This document shows positions 50,075 to 58,242 of a stretch of 64,000 nt of DNA, piece by piece. The DNA is taken from NCBI RefSeq assembly GCF_002019605.1, contig NZ_KV917368.1:2821517-2885516 (forward strand), read 5' to 3'. The notes beneath the pieces were generated by a model that was given only the letters and a program-made list of their open reading frames with translations, was not told the DNA's origin and did not search any database. Position numbers and translations under genes: made by a program. The stretch's first letter is position 1. Each line of letters starts with the position of its first letter. This DNA comes from Alkalihalobacterium alkalinitrilicum (GTDB lineage Bacteria > Bacillota > Bacilli > Bacillales > Bacillaceae_F).

Positions 50075-50743
50075 TTATACGTTTATTTGAGGATGAATTT
50101 TTTCTTTTAGTTTTACAAATTCTTGTTCAATCGGTTCATAATTCTCTAATTCTTTTGTATTACTATTCGTTAGTAACTCATGTTTACTTTTATTAACATT
50201 AACTTTTGTTTCCATTTCAAAAATTTTCTCTTCCATTCTTTGAAAACCTGCTTGTGCCTTTTCATGGTCAAATCGTTCCATCGCATCGTCCATCGTTTGT
50301 TTAGTTTTTGCTGCATTTGCTCTTGCAATTAAAACCACTTTTTTATCTTTCATTTCTTGGTATTTATTTCTCATTTCATAAAGCTGATCTTTTAATTCCT
50401 TAATTTTTCCTTCATTTTGTAAAATGACGTCTTCATACTGAGAAACTTTTTCTTCATATTGCTTTTTTGACAATAAGGCTTTTTTCGCAAGTTCTTCTTC
50501 TCCAGCTCTTAGGGCTAGCTCTGCTTGCTCACCTCGTTTTTTCATGAACTCAGCTGCTTCAATTTTTTGCTTCACAAAACTTCCTTTGATGGTCATTTGT
50601 TTCGTAATGGCTTTTTCTGCTGATTGAATTTCTTTTTCCATATCACGTAAGTATTGGTTCAACATTACGACTGGATTTTCTATTTGATCTAACCCATCAT
50701 GAATGGTTGCTACTGTTAAATCACGAATTCGTTTAAAGATCAT
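50075..50743 (-). CDS. liaH: LiaH, PspA/Vipp1 (ESCRT-III-like) family protein
   Basis: 222 residues, all alpha. The N-terminal IFKRIRDLTVATIHDGLDQIENPVVMLNQYLRDMEKEI (PspA hallmark) is followed by long coiled coils. Such proteins polymerise at damaged membrane; in B. subtilis LiaH is the main effector of the Lia response and docks to LiaI. It begins 14 nt after liaI. Confidence 0.93.
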   Translation of the reverse strand: MIFKRIRDLTVATIHDGLDQIENPVVMLNQYLRDMEKEIQSAEKAITKQMTIKGSFVKQKIEAAEFMKKRGEQAELALRAGEEELAKKALLSKKQYEEKVSQYEDVILQNEGKIKELKDQLYEMRNKYQEMKDKKVVLIARANAAKTKQTMDDAMERFDHEKAQAGFQRMEEKIFEMETKVNVNKSKHELLTNSNTKELENYEPIEQEFVKLKEKIHPQINV

Positions 50744-50756
50744 TTTATTATTCCTC

Positions 50757-51179
50757 CTATGATTTCAAATGATTTTTTTCTAAAAATTTATTCCACTCAT
50801 CATCGAATGCATCTGTACGGCTTTTCATTTCATCTGATGATGTTACTGCTACTTCTTCTCGATCTTTCTCAAAAGGGTTTTTATTTTTTTCCCCCGTAAA
50901 AAGTCGGTATCCAAAATAAATGATTAACGCTGCAATGAAAATACCTGCAAATATATGAACATGGCCAATCGCAAGAAGTAAACCAAAGATCAAAATGGCC
51001 ATTCCAAAAATGTTAGATCCAGTATCAGATTTCATTTTTCGATAACCATAAATGATAAGTAGTACCGATATGGTTAAACCAAGCAAACCTCCGATTTGAA
51101 TTCCTAATGTTTTTAAGAAAAGATTTGCTCCAATAAAGAGAAGAATCATCCCAAATACAGCTTTACCAGTCCAATTCAT
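50757..51179 (-). CDS. liaI: LiaI-like membrane anchor
   Basis: 140 residues. Four hydrophobic segments (about 5-100: GKAVFGMILLFIGANLFL and so on) with the LiaF-like TM pattern, then a charged cytoplasmic tail. In B. subtilis LiaI recruits LiaH to the membrane. First gene of liaIHGFSR, with AAAGGAGGCGAGGAA before the ATG. Slightly longer than B. subtilis LiaI. Confidence 0.85.
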   Translation of the reverse strand: MNWTGKAVFGMILLFIGANLFLKTLGIQIGGLLGLTISVLLIIYGYRKMKSDTGSNIFGMAILIFGLLLAIGHVHIFAGIFIAALIIYFGYRLFTGEKNKNPFEKDREEVAVTSSDEMKSRTDAFDDEWNKFLEKNHLKS

Positions 51180-51209
51180 TTCCTCGCCTCCTTTGTTTTA
51201 ACTACCTTT

Positions 51210-51275
51210 ATTGTAAACATCTAAGAAACGAACGATAACGAACATGAGAATGGTTTTAGTCTCGGTCTCGAGACG
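51210..51275 (-). promoter_or_regulatory. candidate liaI promoter and LiaR-site region
   Basis: Upstream of liaI on the minus strand is a -10-like TACAAT (51210-51215) with a poor -35, as expected for an activator-dependent promoter. About 50 bp further up is the perfect palindrome GTCTCGAGAC (51265-51274) next to a half repeat GAGACTA. A LiaR operator is expected here; equating it with the palindrome is inference. Confidence 0.45.
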
Positions 51276-51470
51276 GATCATTTTTCAGACTAACTTCACA
51301 AATCCTACATATTTTCCAATTATCATTAATTTGTAACGGTATTCGTTTTTTTTATTTAAATAAAATCAGTTATAATGACGGTATTACTTGAATACTTGTC
51401 TTCTTTTTTCATAGAGTAATTAAAAGTAAGAGTACAACACTCAAAGTGGAATATTAAACGAGGTGAAATT

Positions 51471-52190
51471 ATGGTAGAAATTACAATTTGGTTAGCTTTC
51501 TTTGCAGGAGTTATTTCGTTCTTATCTCCTTGTATTTTTCCATTAGTCCCAGCTTATTTAGCTCAGCTAACAGGAACGTCAGTTAGTAACAATCAAATCC
51601 AAGCCGATCGTTCCCTGATCCTCTCAAGAAGTATAGGATTTATTATCGGCTTCACAATTATATTTGTGATGCTCGGGGCATCTTCAACATTTGTCGGACG
51701 TATTTTCCTTGAAAACCAACTATTGATTCAACAAATTGGTGGAATCATCATTGTTGTTTTCGGCTTACAAATGGCAGGTATTATTTCCATCTCCATGTTA
51801 CTTAGTGAGAAACGGTTAAAAAAGGAAACACCGAAAAAATCGACAAGCTTTGCCAACTCGGTCTTCTTCGGATTATTTTTTGGCGCTGGTTGGTCGCCGT
51901 GTATCGGACTTGTCCTTTCATCAATTCTTCTTCTAGCGATGGATTCAGAAACGATGTTTAAAGCGATGTTCATGCTTTTCATTTATTCAATGGGTCTCGG
52001 TGTACCTTTTATTCTGGTTGCTTTATTATGGTCTCGTTCATTACACAAATTGAGAAAATTCAACCGTATTATTCCTAAAATTCAAAAAGCAAGCGGGTAT
52101 ATCATGATTATCCTCGGAATTTTATTATTCACTGGGAAATTCGCAGCAATCGCAGCCTACTTAACACGTTTTCAACTGTTTAACCTTTGA
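51471..52190 (+). CDS. ccdA: cytochrome c biogenesis / thiol-redox membrane protein CcdA
   Basis: 239 residues, six TM helices, DsbD-beta family. The redox Cys pair is Cys21 (LSPCIFPLVPAYL) and Cys144 (GWSPCIGLVL) in the inverted-repeat halves. CcdA carries electrons from cytoplasmic thioredoxin to outside thiol-disulfide proteins such as ResA and StoA (cytochrome c and spore cortex). It stands alone, divergent from the lia operon. Confidence 0.93.
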   Translation: MVEITIWLAFFAGVISFLSPCIFPLVPAYLAQLTGTSVSNNQIQADRSLILSRSIGFIIGFTIIFVMLGASSTFVGRIFLENQLLIQQIGGIIIVVFGLQMAGIISISMLLSEKRLKKETPKKSTSFANSVFFGLFFGAGWSPCIGLVLSSILLLAMDSETMFKAMFMLFIYSMGLGVPFILVALLWSRSLHKLRKFNRIIPKIQKASGYIMIILGILLFTGKFAAIAAYLTRFQLFNL

Positions 52191-52194
52191 TAAA

Positions 52195-52310
52195 GAAAAA
52201 TGGAAGGCTCTTGATTAGCCCTGACAAGCAAATGTTTTGACAGGCGAAAGTCCGCTCTTTGACTTTTGTCCTGTCAAGTTATTTAACCTCGAAGGGCTAG
52301 AGCCTGCAAC
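52195..52310. repeat. AAAAGCGGAAGG repeat, longest copy
   Basis: Begins GAAAAATGGAAGGCTCTTG. The outer arms AGGCTC(TTGATT)AGCCCT and AGGGCTAGAGCCT pair around an inner hairpin TTGACAGG / CCTGTCAA, giving a nested fold of about 110 nt. The left end recurs at 52318 and 35771. The intergenic stretch 52191-52664 is made almost entirely of this, the next fragment and the GAGGCTG element. Confidence 0.7.
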
Positions 52311-52317
52311 TAGACAA

Positions 52318-52361
52318 TGAAAAGCGGAAGGCTCTTGGTTAGCCCGACTAGCAAATGTTGT
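52318..52361. repeat. AAAAGCGGAAGG repeat, left-end fragment
   Basis: GAAAAGCGGAAGGCTCTTGG followed by TTAGCCCGACTAGCAAATGTT matches the left end of the copy at 52195. It stops where the GAGGCTG element at 52370 begins, which suggests one element landed in or next to the other. Confidence 0.7.
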
Positions 52362-52369
52362 GGCATATG

Positions 52370-52543
52370 AAAAAAGGGAGAGGCTGGGACAAAAGTACTT
52401 TAGTCAAAGAAAAATCGGAACTAATCAAATTCTTCGTTTAGAATTTCAATTAGTTCCGATTTTTGTATTTATAGGCTTCTTTATCCTGCTATTATTCGCC
52501 TTTAGAGTTGAGCTTTTTGGTTATGTCACAGCCTCTCTTTTTT
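52370..52543. repeat. GAGGCTG inverted-end element, copy 2 with inner hairpin
   Basis: About 174 bp. The ends AAAAGGGAGAGGCTGGGACA and TGTCACAGCCTCTCTTTTTT are nearly complementary. Inside is a perfect 16-bp inverted repeat AAAAATCGGAACTAAT / ATTAGTTCCGATTTTT (52410-52425, 52449-52464). A short open frame across it is not a gene. Relatives lie at 18092 and 59056. Confidence 0.75.
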
Positions 52544-52664
52544 GGTAATTCGTGGAGAACATGCAATTCTAATAAAAGAGAAAATATTTGGAAATAAAGG
52601 AATATTTCACTCGTTCCACGAACTATTATAGTAAGAACGCCATTTTAGTTTTGAGGTGATAGTC

Positions 52665-53843
52665 ATGAAAGAACAACTTAATAAAGGGTTAGACTCCATA
52701 TATTCAGAAATGGTTGATATTCGCAGGTACTTACATCAATATCCTGAACTTTCATTTCAAGAAGAAAAAACACCAGCATACATCGCTGAGTTTCATAAAA
52801 AGCTTGGACATGAAGTTAAAACAGGTGTAGGTGAAAGAGGTGTCGTAGCTTACCTCCATGGAAAGAAACCTGGAAAAACGATTGCACTTCGCGCCGATTT
52901 TGATGGTTTACCCATTCAAGACGAAAAAGAAGTTCCTTATAAATCAAAAATAGATGGGGCTATGCATGCTTGCGGGCATGATGGGCATACAGCAAGTCTC
53001 CTTAGTTTGGCTAAAGTGTTGAACAATATGAAAGATCAATTAGCAGGCACTATCGTATTTATACATCAACACGCAGAAGAATATGCTCCAGGTGGGGCTA
53101 TTGCCATGATTCAAGATGGTTGCTTAGAAGGTGTAGATTATATTTTTGGGACTCACTTATGGGCAACTGAACCATTAGGAAAAATTCAATATCGAAAAGG
53201 ACCAATAATGGCTGCAGCTGACCGTATCGAAATTGAAATTCACGGGCAAGGTGGTCACGGAGCTATGCCTCATTTAACAAAAGATGCAGTTGTTATTGGT
53301 GCACAGCTTGTGACAAACTTGCAACAACTGGTCAGTAGAAGAGTAGATCCGTTAAAAGCAGCTGTACTTTCCATTGGTTCATTCGAAGCTAAAAATGCAT
53401 TTAACGTTATCGCTGATTCTGCAAAGTTAATTGGAACCGTTCGGACATTCGATGAAGATATGCGCACTAAAATGGAACAAGAAATTAAAAGAATTGTAGA
53501 TGGTACAACTTTAGCTGCAGATGTATCAGCTACGTATCATTATTTTAGAGGATATCCAGCCGTCGTGAATCATGAAGATGAAACGGAAGTGGTAGCTACT
53601 ATATCAAACAAAGTTCCTGGAGTTTATGAAGTTGAGAATATGGCACCTCAAATGGGTGGTGAAGACTTCGCCTATTATCTCCAACATGTAAAAGGTTCTT
53701 TCTTCTTTACTGGAGCGAGAAACCCAGAATGGACAATTGCTTATCCGCATCACCATCCTAAATTTGACTTTGATGAACGGGCTATGCTAATCGCTGCAAA
53801 AACTTTAGGCCACCTAGTGCTACATTATATATCCGACAACTGA
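52665..53843 (+). CDS. M20-family amidohydrolase (YhaA-like)
   Basis: 392 residues from the ATG at 52665 (TTGAGGTGAT upstream). Zn-dependent M20D aminoacylase/hippurate hydrolase family: DIRRYLHQYPELSFQEEKT (about 20-38), metal site MHACGHDGHTA (about 101-111), HQHAEE (about 134-139), dimerisation insert GQGGHGAMPH, and MGGEDFAYY near the C-terminus. It removes acyl groups from N-acylated amino acids or related amides. Its place near ecsABC matches yhaA of B. subtilis. The exact substrate is unknown. Confidence 0.9.
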   Translation: MKEQLNKGLDSIYSEMVDIRRYLHQYPELSFQEEKTPAYIAEFHKKLGHEVKTGVGERGVVAYLHGKKPGKTIALRADFDGLPIQDEKEVPYKSKIDGAMHACGHDGHTASLLSLAKVLNNMKDQLAGTIVFIHQHAEEYAPGGAIAMIQDGCLEGVDYIFGTHLWATEPLGKIQYRKGPIMAAADRIEIEIHGQGGHGAMPHLTKDAVVIGAQLVTNLQQLVSRRVDPLKAAVLSIGSFEAKNAFNVIADSAKLIGTVRTFDEDMRTKMEQEIKRIVDGTTLAADVSATYHYFRGYPAVVNHEDETEVVATISNKVPGVYEVENMAPQMGGEDFAYYLQHVKGSFFFTGARNPEWTIAYPHHHPKFDFDERAMLIAAKTLGHLVLHYISDN

Positions 53844-53870
53844 TGACGCTAACGCTCAATCGGTAAGACA

Positions 53871-53910
53871 ATGAACGTTTTCACTTTTGGTGGAAACGTT
53901 CATTTTTTTA
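53871..53910 (+). terminator. terminator of the amidohydrolase gene
   Basis: AATGAACGTTTTCAC / GTGGAAACGTTCATT stem followed by seven Ts. Confidence 0.92.
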
Positions 53911-53964
53911 TGGAACTTAAGACATACTAAATATTAGCGTAAATGAAAAAAAGGAGAGAAGCTA

Positions 53965-54282
53965 GTGCCACGGAAATCAGCCACAACAAGTGAAGAAAAG
54001 GAAACAGAAGGTTCAACTGAATACGTAAAAAAACAAGATGCTGAAATCGATCATCTCAACCGCTTGTTAGCGGCAGTATTGACCTATTTATCGGACGATG
54101 AAATTGAAGAAATTGATATTGACTATCTTTTGAATAATACAGATGGGTTACGAGAATGGTGGGATCAGTACAGGGAACAAAACCGTAAGCAGATTGAACA
54201 AGAAATCAAGAAATCTCTCAGTGTACTCTCTTTAGAAGAACTTGAAAGTATACGTGAAAAAATTAAAGAAAAAAGGATGTGA
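53965..54282 (+). CDS. small acidic helical protein, unknown
   Basis: 105 residues from a GTG start with AAGGAGAGAAGCTA upstream. Ser/Thr/Glu-rich N-terminus, then helical segments: IDHLNRLLAAVLTYLSDDEIEEIDIDYLL, LREWWDQYREQNRKQIEQEIK and a charged C-terminal helix ending in KEKRM. No TM helix or signal. I do not recognise a family. A hairpin terminator begins within its last codons. Confidence 0.7.
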   Translation: MPRKSATTSEEKETEGSTEYVKKQDAEIDHLNRLLAAVLTYLSDDEIEEIDIDYLLNNTDGLREWWDQYREQNRKQIEQEIKKSLSVLSLEELESIREKIKEKRM

Positions 54283-54344
54283 GGGGACCAATCCACACAT
54301 CCTTTACACCTCTATGTCCTAATCGCTATTTAGGACAACTTTTC
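54272..54344 (+). terminator. two consecutive hairpins between convergent genes
   Basis: First AAAGGATGTG / CACATCCTTT (54272-54305), overlapping the end of the small acidic protein gene. Second TGTCCTAA / TTAGGACA (54315-54337) followed by ACTTTTC. Together they separate it from the convergent SDR gene. Confidence 0.7.
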
Positions 54345-54346
54345 TA

Positions 54347-55129
54347 TTAGTATTTATACGATTGGCCACCATCAATTGGAATAACGGCCGCGTTAATAAA
54401 ATCAGCTTGATTTGATAATAGAAATGCAACTAAATATCCGACTTCTTCAGGTTTACCGAAACGCTTCATCGGATTTACGCTGACAAATTCTTTACCTACT
54501 TCTTGCCAATTTTGTCCACCGATTTGTTTCAAAGATCCTTCAACCATAGGTGTCATAATTGCACCAGGGGCAATCGCTTTAATACTTACGCCAAATTGTC
54601 CATATTCCACACCTGAATTACGTGTTAAGCCAACAACTCCATGTTTACTAGCGGCATAACCTGATTGGTTTCCAACACCACGTATACCACCTACAGAAGC
54701 AGTATTGACAATTGAACCGAAACCTTGTTTTTTCATGACTTTCAATACGGACTTCATGCCATAAAAGACACCATTTAAATTCACGCTAACAACACGATTA
54801 AATTCATCAATACCAAAATCCTCTGTCAAATCTTGTTTTCCTTCTATACCTGCGTTGTTGAAAAAACCGTCAATCTTCCCAAATGTATCGACTGTAAATT
54901 GAACGTATTTCTCTACATCTTTTTCGTCTGCAACGTTCGTTTCTACTAATTCTACTGCAGCTTCAGGTGCAACTGTGAGAATTTGTGCTTTACTTTCTTC
55001 TAATGCACTAGTGTTCAAGTCTACGAGAACAAGCTTCGCACCTTCTTTTGCAACTTCTAAAGCCGCTGCTCTTCCTAAACCTGATCCTCCACCAGTAATG
55101 ATAACTACTTTGTCTTCAAATCGTTTCAT
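54347..55129 (-). CDS. SDR-family NAD(P)-dependent oxidoreductase
   Basis: 260 residues from the ATG at 55127-55129 (AAGGAGAGA seven nt upstream). Classical short-chain dehydrogenase: cofactor motif TGGGSGLG (12-19), Asp after beta-2 (VLVDLN) suggesting NAD, NNAG, catalytic Ser in NTASVGG and YAASK. C-terminal IPIDGGQSYKY is typical. Substrate unknown. Divergent from a TetR regulator, its probable controller. Confidence 0.9.
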   Translation of the reverse strand: MKRFEDKVVIITGGGSGLGRAAALEVAKEGAKLVLVDLNTSALEESKAQILTVAPEAAVELVETNVADEKDVEKYVQFTVDTFGKIDGFFNNAGIEGKQDLTEDFGIDEFNRVVSVNLNGVFYGMKSVLKVMKKQGFGSIVNTASVGGIRGVGNQSGYAASKHGVVGLTRNSGVEYGQFGVSIKAIAPGAIMTPMVEGSLKQIGGQNWQEVGKEFVSVNPMKRFGKPEEVGYLVAFLLSNQADFINAAVIPIDGGQSYKY

Positions 55130-55305
55130 ATCCAATCTCTCCTTGCTACAATATTTTATATATGATGTGTTAAGATATTTTTAACTATAATTTAAGTGTA
55201 AGCCTGTACGAAGCATACCTCAATCACTAATATATGTTGATCTGTTGACCTAATCGACACTTTTACAAATTATGTAGAGTTTTTAGATTTAGGAGGAAGA
55301 GTAGC

Positions 55306-55914
55306 ATGACCGTGCAACCGAGAAAATTGTCAAAACAAAATGAACGAACAAAATCTCATTTTAAAAAAGCATTTATTTCATTAATAAATGAACGAGGCTT
55401 TAGCCATGTCTCCATTACCGATATTGTGAATAAGGCGCAATATAATCGGACTACTTTTTATTTGCATTACATGGATAAGCAACACTTGACCGAAGAATTA
55501 CAGATTGAAATGTTCGATGCCATTAAACGTACGAGCATGGATCGATACGTCAAAGGAGAAATTGTCAATATTGAAAAAATGGGGCCACGTTCTTTTGAGT
55601 TAATGCACTTTATTTATGAAAATCAAGATTTCTTTAACCTCTATTTACAAAAAGATACCATCCCTGGCATACACCAGGATTTACCAAGAGCAATTTATGA
55701 AATATTGGATGAAAATTTTGTTTTATATGCAAAAAAACATAGTACCATTAACTCCTCAGCACATAAGCTTTATATGGCACATGGTACTGCTGGCTTAATC
55801 TTAGAATGGATAAGAAAAGGCTACACAACTTCAGCAGATGCTATGTCTTTGCAATTAATTGAAATCCTCCAATCCTTCGCAAAGGGCTTCACGATTGTTA
55901 ACATAACAAAATAG
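55306..55914 (+). CDS. TetR/AcrR-family transcriptional regulator
   Basis: 202 residues. N-terminal helix-turn-helix (FKKAFISLINERGFSHVSITDIVNKAQYNRTTFYLHYMDKQ, about 19-60) and an all-helical ligand domain. GGAGGAAGAGTAGC precedes the ATG. The 176-bp region shared with the SDR gene has a -35 TTGACC (55245-55250), and an imperfect dyad GTAAGC..GCATAC (about 55200-55217) that could be its operator. Control of the SDR gene is inferred from layout. Confidence 0.85.
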   Translation: MTVQPRKLSKQNERTKSHFKKAFISLINERGFSHVSITDIVNKAQYNRTTFYLHYMDKQHLTEELQIEMFDAIKRTSMDRYVKGEIVNIEKMGPRSFELMHFIYENQDFFNLYLQKDTIPGIHQDLPRAIYEILDENFVLYAKKHSTINSSAHKLYMAHGTAGLILEWIRKGYTTSADAMSLQLIEILQSFAKGFTIVNITK

Positions 55915-55977
55915 TAAGTAAATTCTAATATAAGCAACCTCTTGTTTTGATTTATACATTTTACCAGAATAACTAAG

Positions 55978-56001
55978 AAACGCTAGGGAACCCTAGCGTT
56001 T
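55978..56001. terminator. bidirectional terminator between tetR-type gene and ecsC
   Basis: Perfect AAACGCTAGGG / CCCTAGCGTTT stem with a 2-nt loop; T-rich sequence is weak on both sides. Confidence 0.75.
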
Positions 56002-56053
56002 GAGTGTTTCATTCTATATTCTTGTAAAAATATATAATGCGTATTGACTTATT

Positions 56054-56782
56054 TTATAAGTTTAAAATTCTCATACGATAACCATTCTTTGCAGTTTCAC
56101 CAAGCACATCTAAAAAGTGATAATTGGCTGCTGCACCAACAATGGCTCCAAAACCAGGTATGAGCTGAAGCATTTTTACTAAATCAATGTGATCACGATA
56201 TTCAAGTTGAAACTCTTTCCAATTAATATTCTCTAGATACTCTTGTTCTGTAGGAATCGTATGAACATATTTTTCCCAGTTAGAGACAATTTCATAAACT
56301 TCTTTTTTCTTCTCCTCACTTGAAAAAGCCAGTTGAAATAAATATAGAATGAACAAGCGTTCTCTAAAGTCATTCACATCATATCCATAGCAGCTTGCAG
56401 TTTCAAAAAGAAACTTCATCTTTATACCTAACAATAAAGGGAAATCAGCCATACCTAAAAGAATTCCACCTGCTCCAGTACCTGCACCTTCTACTGCGGC
56501 CGCCCTTTTATATTTATTGATAGCTTCGTCCACTATACGTTCCCGCTGTTCAAAGTTTTTATCTTTGACCAATTTTACCGATGTCGTATATTCTGAACCA
56601 ATTAATGTGGCATGAACCATTTTTTTTATACTTGCAGTAACAATGTGATGAACTTTCTCGGGGATCATCTGATTGACTTTATTTTGGAACCTCTTTGCAA
56701 GACGCCCTGTCATAGACTGGCGCTTCTCCATCTTTCGTTGCCAACTGCGAAGCTCGTCTTTTACTCTATCATCCGTTATCAT
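56054..56782 (-). CDS. ecsC: EcsC family protein
   Basis: 242 residues from the ATG at 56780-56782 (AAAGGGGGTTGCT upstream). The EcsC domain is seen as AAAVEGAGTGAGGILLGMADFPLLLGIKMKFLFETASCYGYD (about 91-132) and the C-terminal GFGAIVGAAANYHFLDVLGE. Function unknown even in B. subtilis, where it is the third ecs gene. Here a 215-bp repeat separates it from ecsB, so coexpression with ecsAB depends on read-through of that element. Confidence 0.9.
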   Translation of the reverse strand: MITDDRVKDELRSWQRKMEKRQSMTGRLAKRFQNKVNQMIPEKVHHIVTASIKKMVHATLIGSEYTTSVKLVKDKNFEQRERIVDEAINKYKRAAAVEGAGTGAGGILLGMADFPLLLGIKMKFLFETASCYGYDVNDFRERLFILYLFQLAFSSEEKKKEVYEIVSNWEKYVHTIPTEQEYLENINWKEFQLEYRDHIDLVKMLQLIPGFGAIVGAAANYHFLDVLGETAKNGYRMRILNL

Positions 56783-56798
56783 AGCAACCCCCTTTCTA

Positions 56799-57013
56799 TA
56801 AAGTGAAACTTCCATCAGTAAGGGGTTTTCCTCTTCCCCCACTGATGGTTAGTTGAGGCCCACACGATGTCGGTTACACAGAAGTTGCCACAGAACGTGG
56901 CGCATTTAGTCTGTGATCATTTAGTTGTTACTGGCAGTTCCCCCCCACTTATCCTTCTTTAATTCCTCGAAGTCTTGAAGTGGGGATACTACTGCCAGTT
57001 GTTGCGGGATAAA
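56799..57013. repeat. about 215-bp structured element, copy 2 (inside the ecs operon)
   Basis: Same element as 22857-23069, same orientation, beginning TAAAGTGAAACTTCCATCAGT and ending GTTGCGGGATAAA. Stems are kept despite changes: loop stem GCCAC/GTGGC (GCCA/TGGC in copy 1) and ACTGGCAGT/ACTGCCAGT (one mismatch in copy 1). It lies 8 bp after the ecsB stop and 16 bp before the ecsC start, so it includes nearly the whole ecsB-ecsC gap. The right edge continues AAGTGCAACTT, resembling the left edge AAGTGAAACTT. Confidence 0.82.
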
Positions 57014-57021
57014 GTGCAACT

Positions 57022-58242
57022 TCACCTTACACTCAATTTTCTATGCATCCAATGAAAACTATATGCATAAGCAAAAGCAATACCTATAGGTAAAAGGATA
57101 ATCGTTGCAAGAATTTCTTCTGAAAATACAGCTAAAATTATAAAAAGGATAGTTGCTTTCACTGATAGAAGAATAAATATAAGATTTTGAAAAGATTGTT
57201 GGCGATCTTTTGAGTTTATTGGGTATAAGTCAACCCATATTGCTTTATAAAAATGTTTCCAAAGTGTTGATAACTGAAGGCCTGACATATAAATAAATAC
57301 GAAAAATAAAAGATAACGTACTATCCCTTCAGGTAAAACTAAAAGGACAATCGCTCCAACAACAATTAAACGAATATATATGCCAAAATAATCATTCGCT
57401 CGAAAAAATGCTCTCGCATATAAGTAGTCAAATGTGTGTTTCTGCTGAAACGAAATACGAGAGAGAAGTAAGTTAGCCCACCTTCTCTTTTTCACAGAAC
57501 TTTTTAACTTTGGTACATCTGTAAACATGTTGGCGATACGATAAAAATGAGTTAACATTTTATTTTCTAACGATAATAAATGCTCCCATTTTATACTATG
57601 TTTTGATTGCAGCTTTCGATAATAAATCAAATACACACCTATCATAATTACGACAATAGCTAGCCAAAAAACTACACCTTCATTGATGAATAAAAAGAAA
57701 GCAAAAGTTCCGTTAATAATAGCACGCATAAGAATGTGAAACGCTCTTTCTCGTGGTGAAGCTAAACGCTGTTCCTCAAAATTACATAACAAATTCCAGG
57801 CTTTTGCTCCAAACAATAATAGTAATACTAAGAGAAAAAATGAAAAAGAACTGTTGACTCGCTCTGCAAATAAGGGCGCTAACAAAAATATGATAAGTAC
57901 CATCGTAAATCCTTGAATAATAACAGAATAGACGATGGAGGAGCGGAAATACGATCGCATCTGCCCTTCTATCGGTAATAGAAAGACTAAATCTCCTTCT
58001 TTAACAAAAGTTCGTACCGCCCCTCTTGTTAATAAAACCATACTCACAATGATAAAAAATAATACTGCTGGGAATGTTTTAGGCAACCAGTCTAAAAAAT
58101 GCTGATAATAATAACTGCCTACTACAATTAATAAGTAGATAGTAAACAGAAATCCACTATTCCCAATAAGACGCAAATAACGTAACGCCAATTCCCAATA
58201 ACTTTTTAAACGACTGCTCCATAATTGTTGTACATCTTTCAT
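57022..58242 (-). CDS. ecsB: ABC exporter permease EcsB
   Basis: 406 residues with about ten hydrophobic segments in two groups around a cytoplasmic stretch (LLSRISFQQKHTFDYLYARAFFRANDYFGIYIRL). It matches EcsB, the membrane partner of EcsA. In B. subtilis loss of Ecs affects regulated membrane proteolysis, secretion, competence and sporulation; the substrate is not settled. The start overlaps ecsA by 4 nt. Confidence 0.92.
   Translation of the reverse strand: MKDVQQLWSSRLKSYWELALRYLRLIGNSGFLFTIYLLIVVGSYYYQHFLDWLPKTFPAVLFFIIVSMVLLTRGAVRTFVKEGDLVFLLPIEGQMRSYFRSSIVYSVIIQGFTMVLIIFLLAPLFAERVNSSFSFFLLVLLLLFGAKAWNLLCNFEEQRLASPRERAFHILMRAIINGTFAFFLFINEGVVFWLAIVVIMIGVYLIYYRKLQSKHSIKWEHLLSLENKMLTHFYRIANMFTDVPKLKSSVKKRRWANLLLSRISFQQKHTFDYLYARAFFRANDYFGIYIRLIVVGAIVLLVLPEGIVRYLLFFVFIYMSGLQLSTLWKHFYKAIWVDLYPINSKDRQQSFQNLIFILLSVKATILFIILAVFSEEILATIILLPIGIAFAYAYSFHWMHRKLSVR

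Noticed and set aside
52360-52548. 62-codon plus-strand frame
   Set aside because: It lies wholly in the GAGGCTG inverted-end element and has no ribosome binding site.
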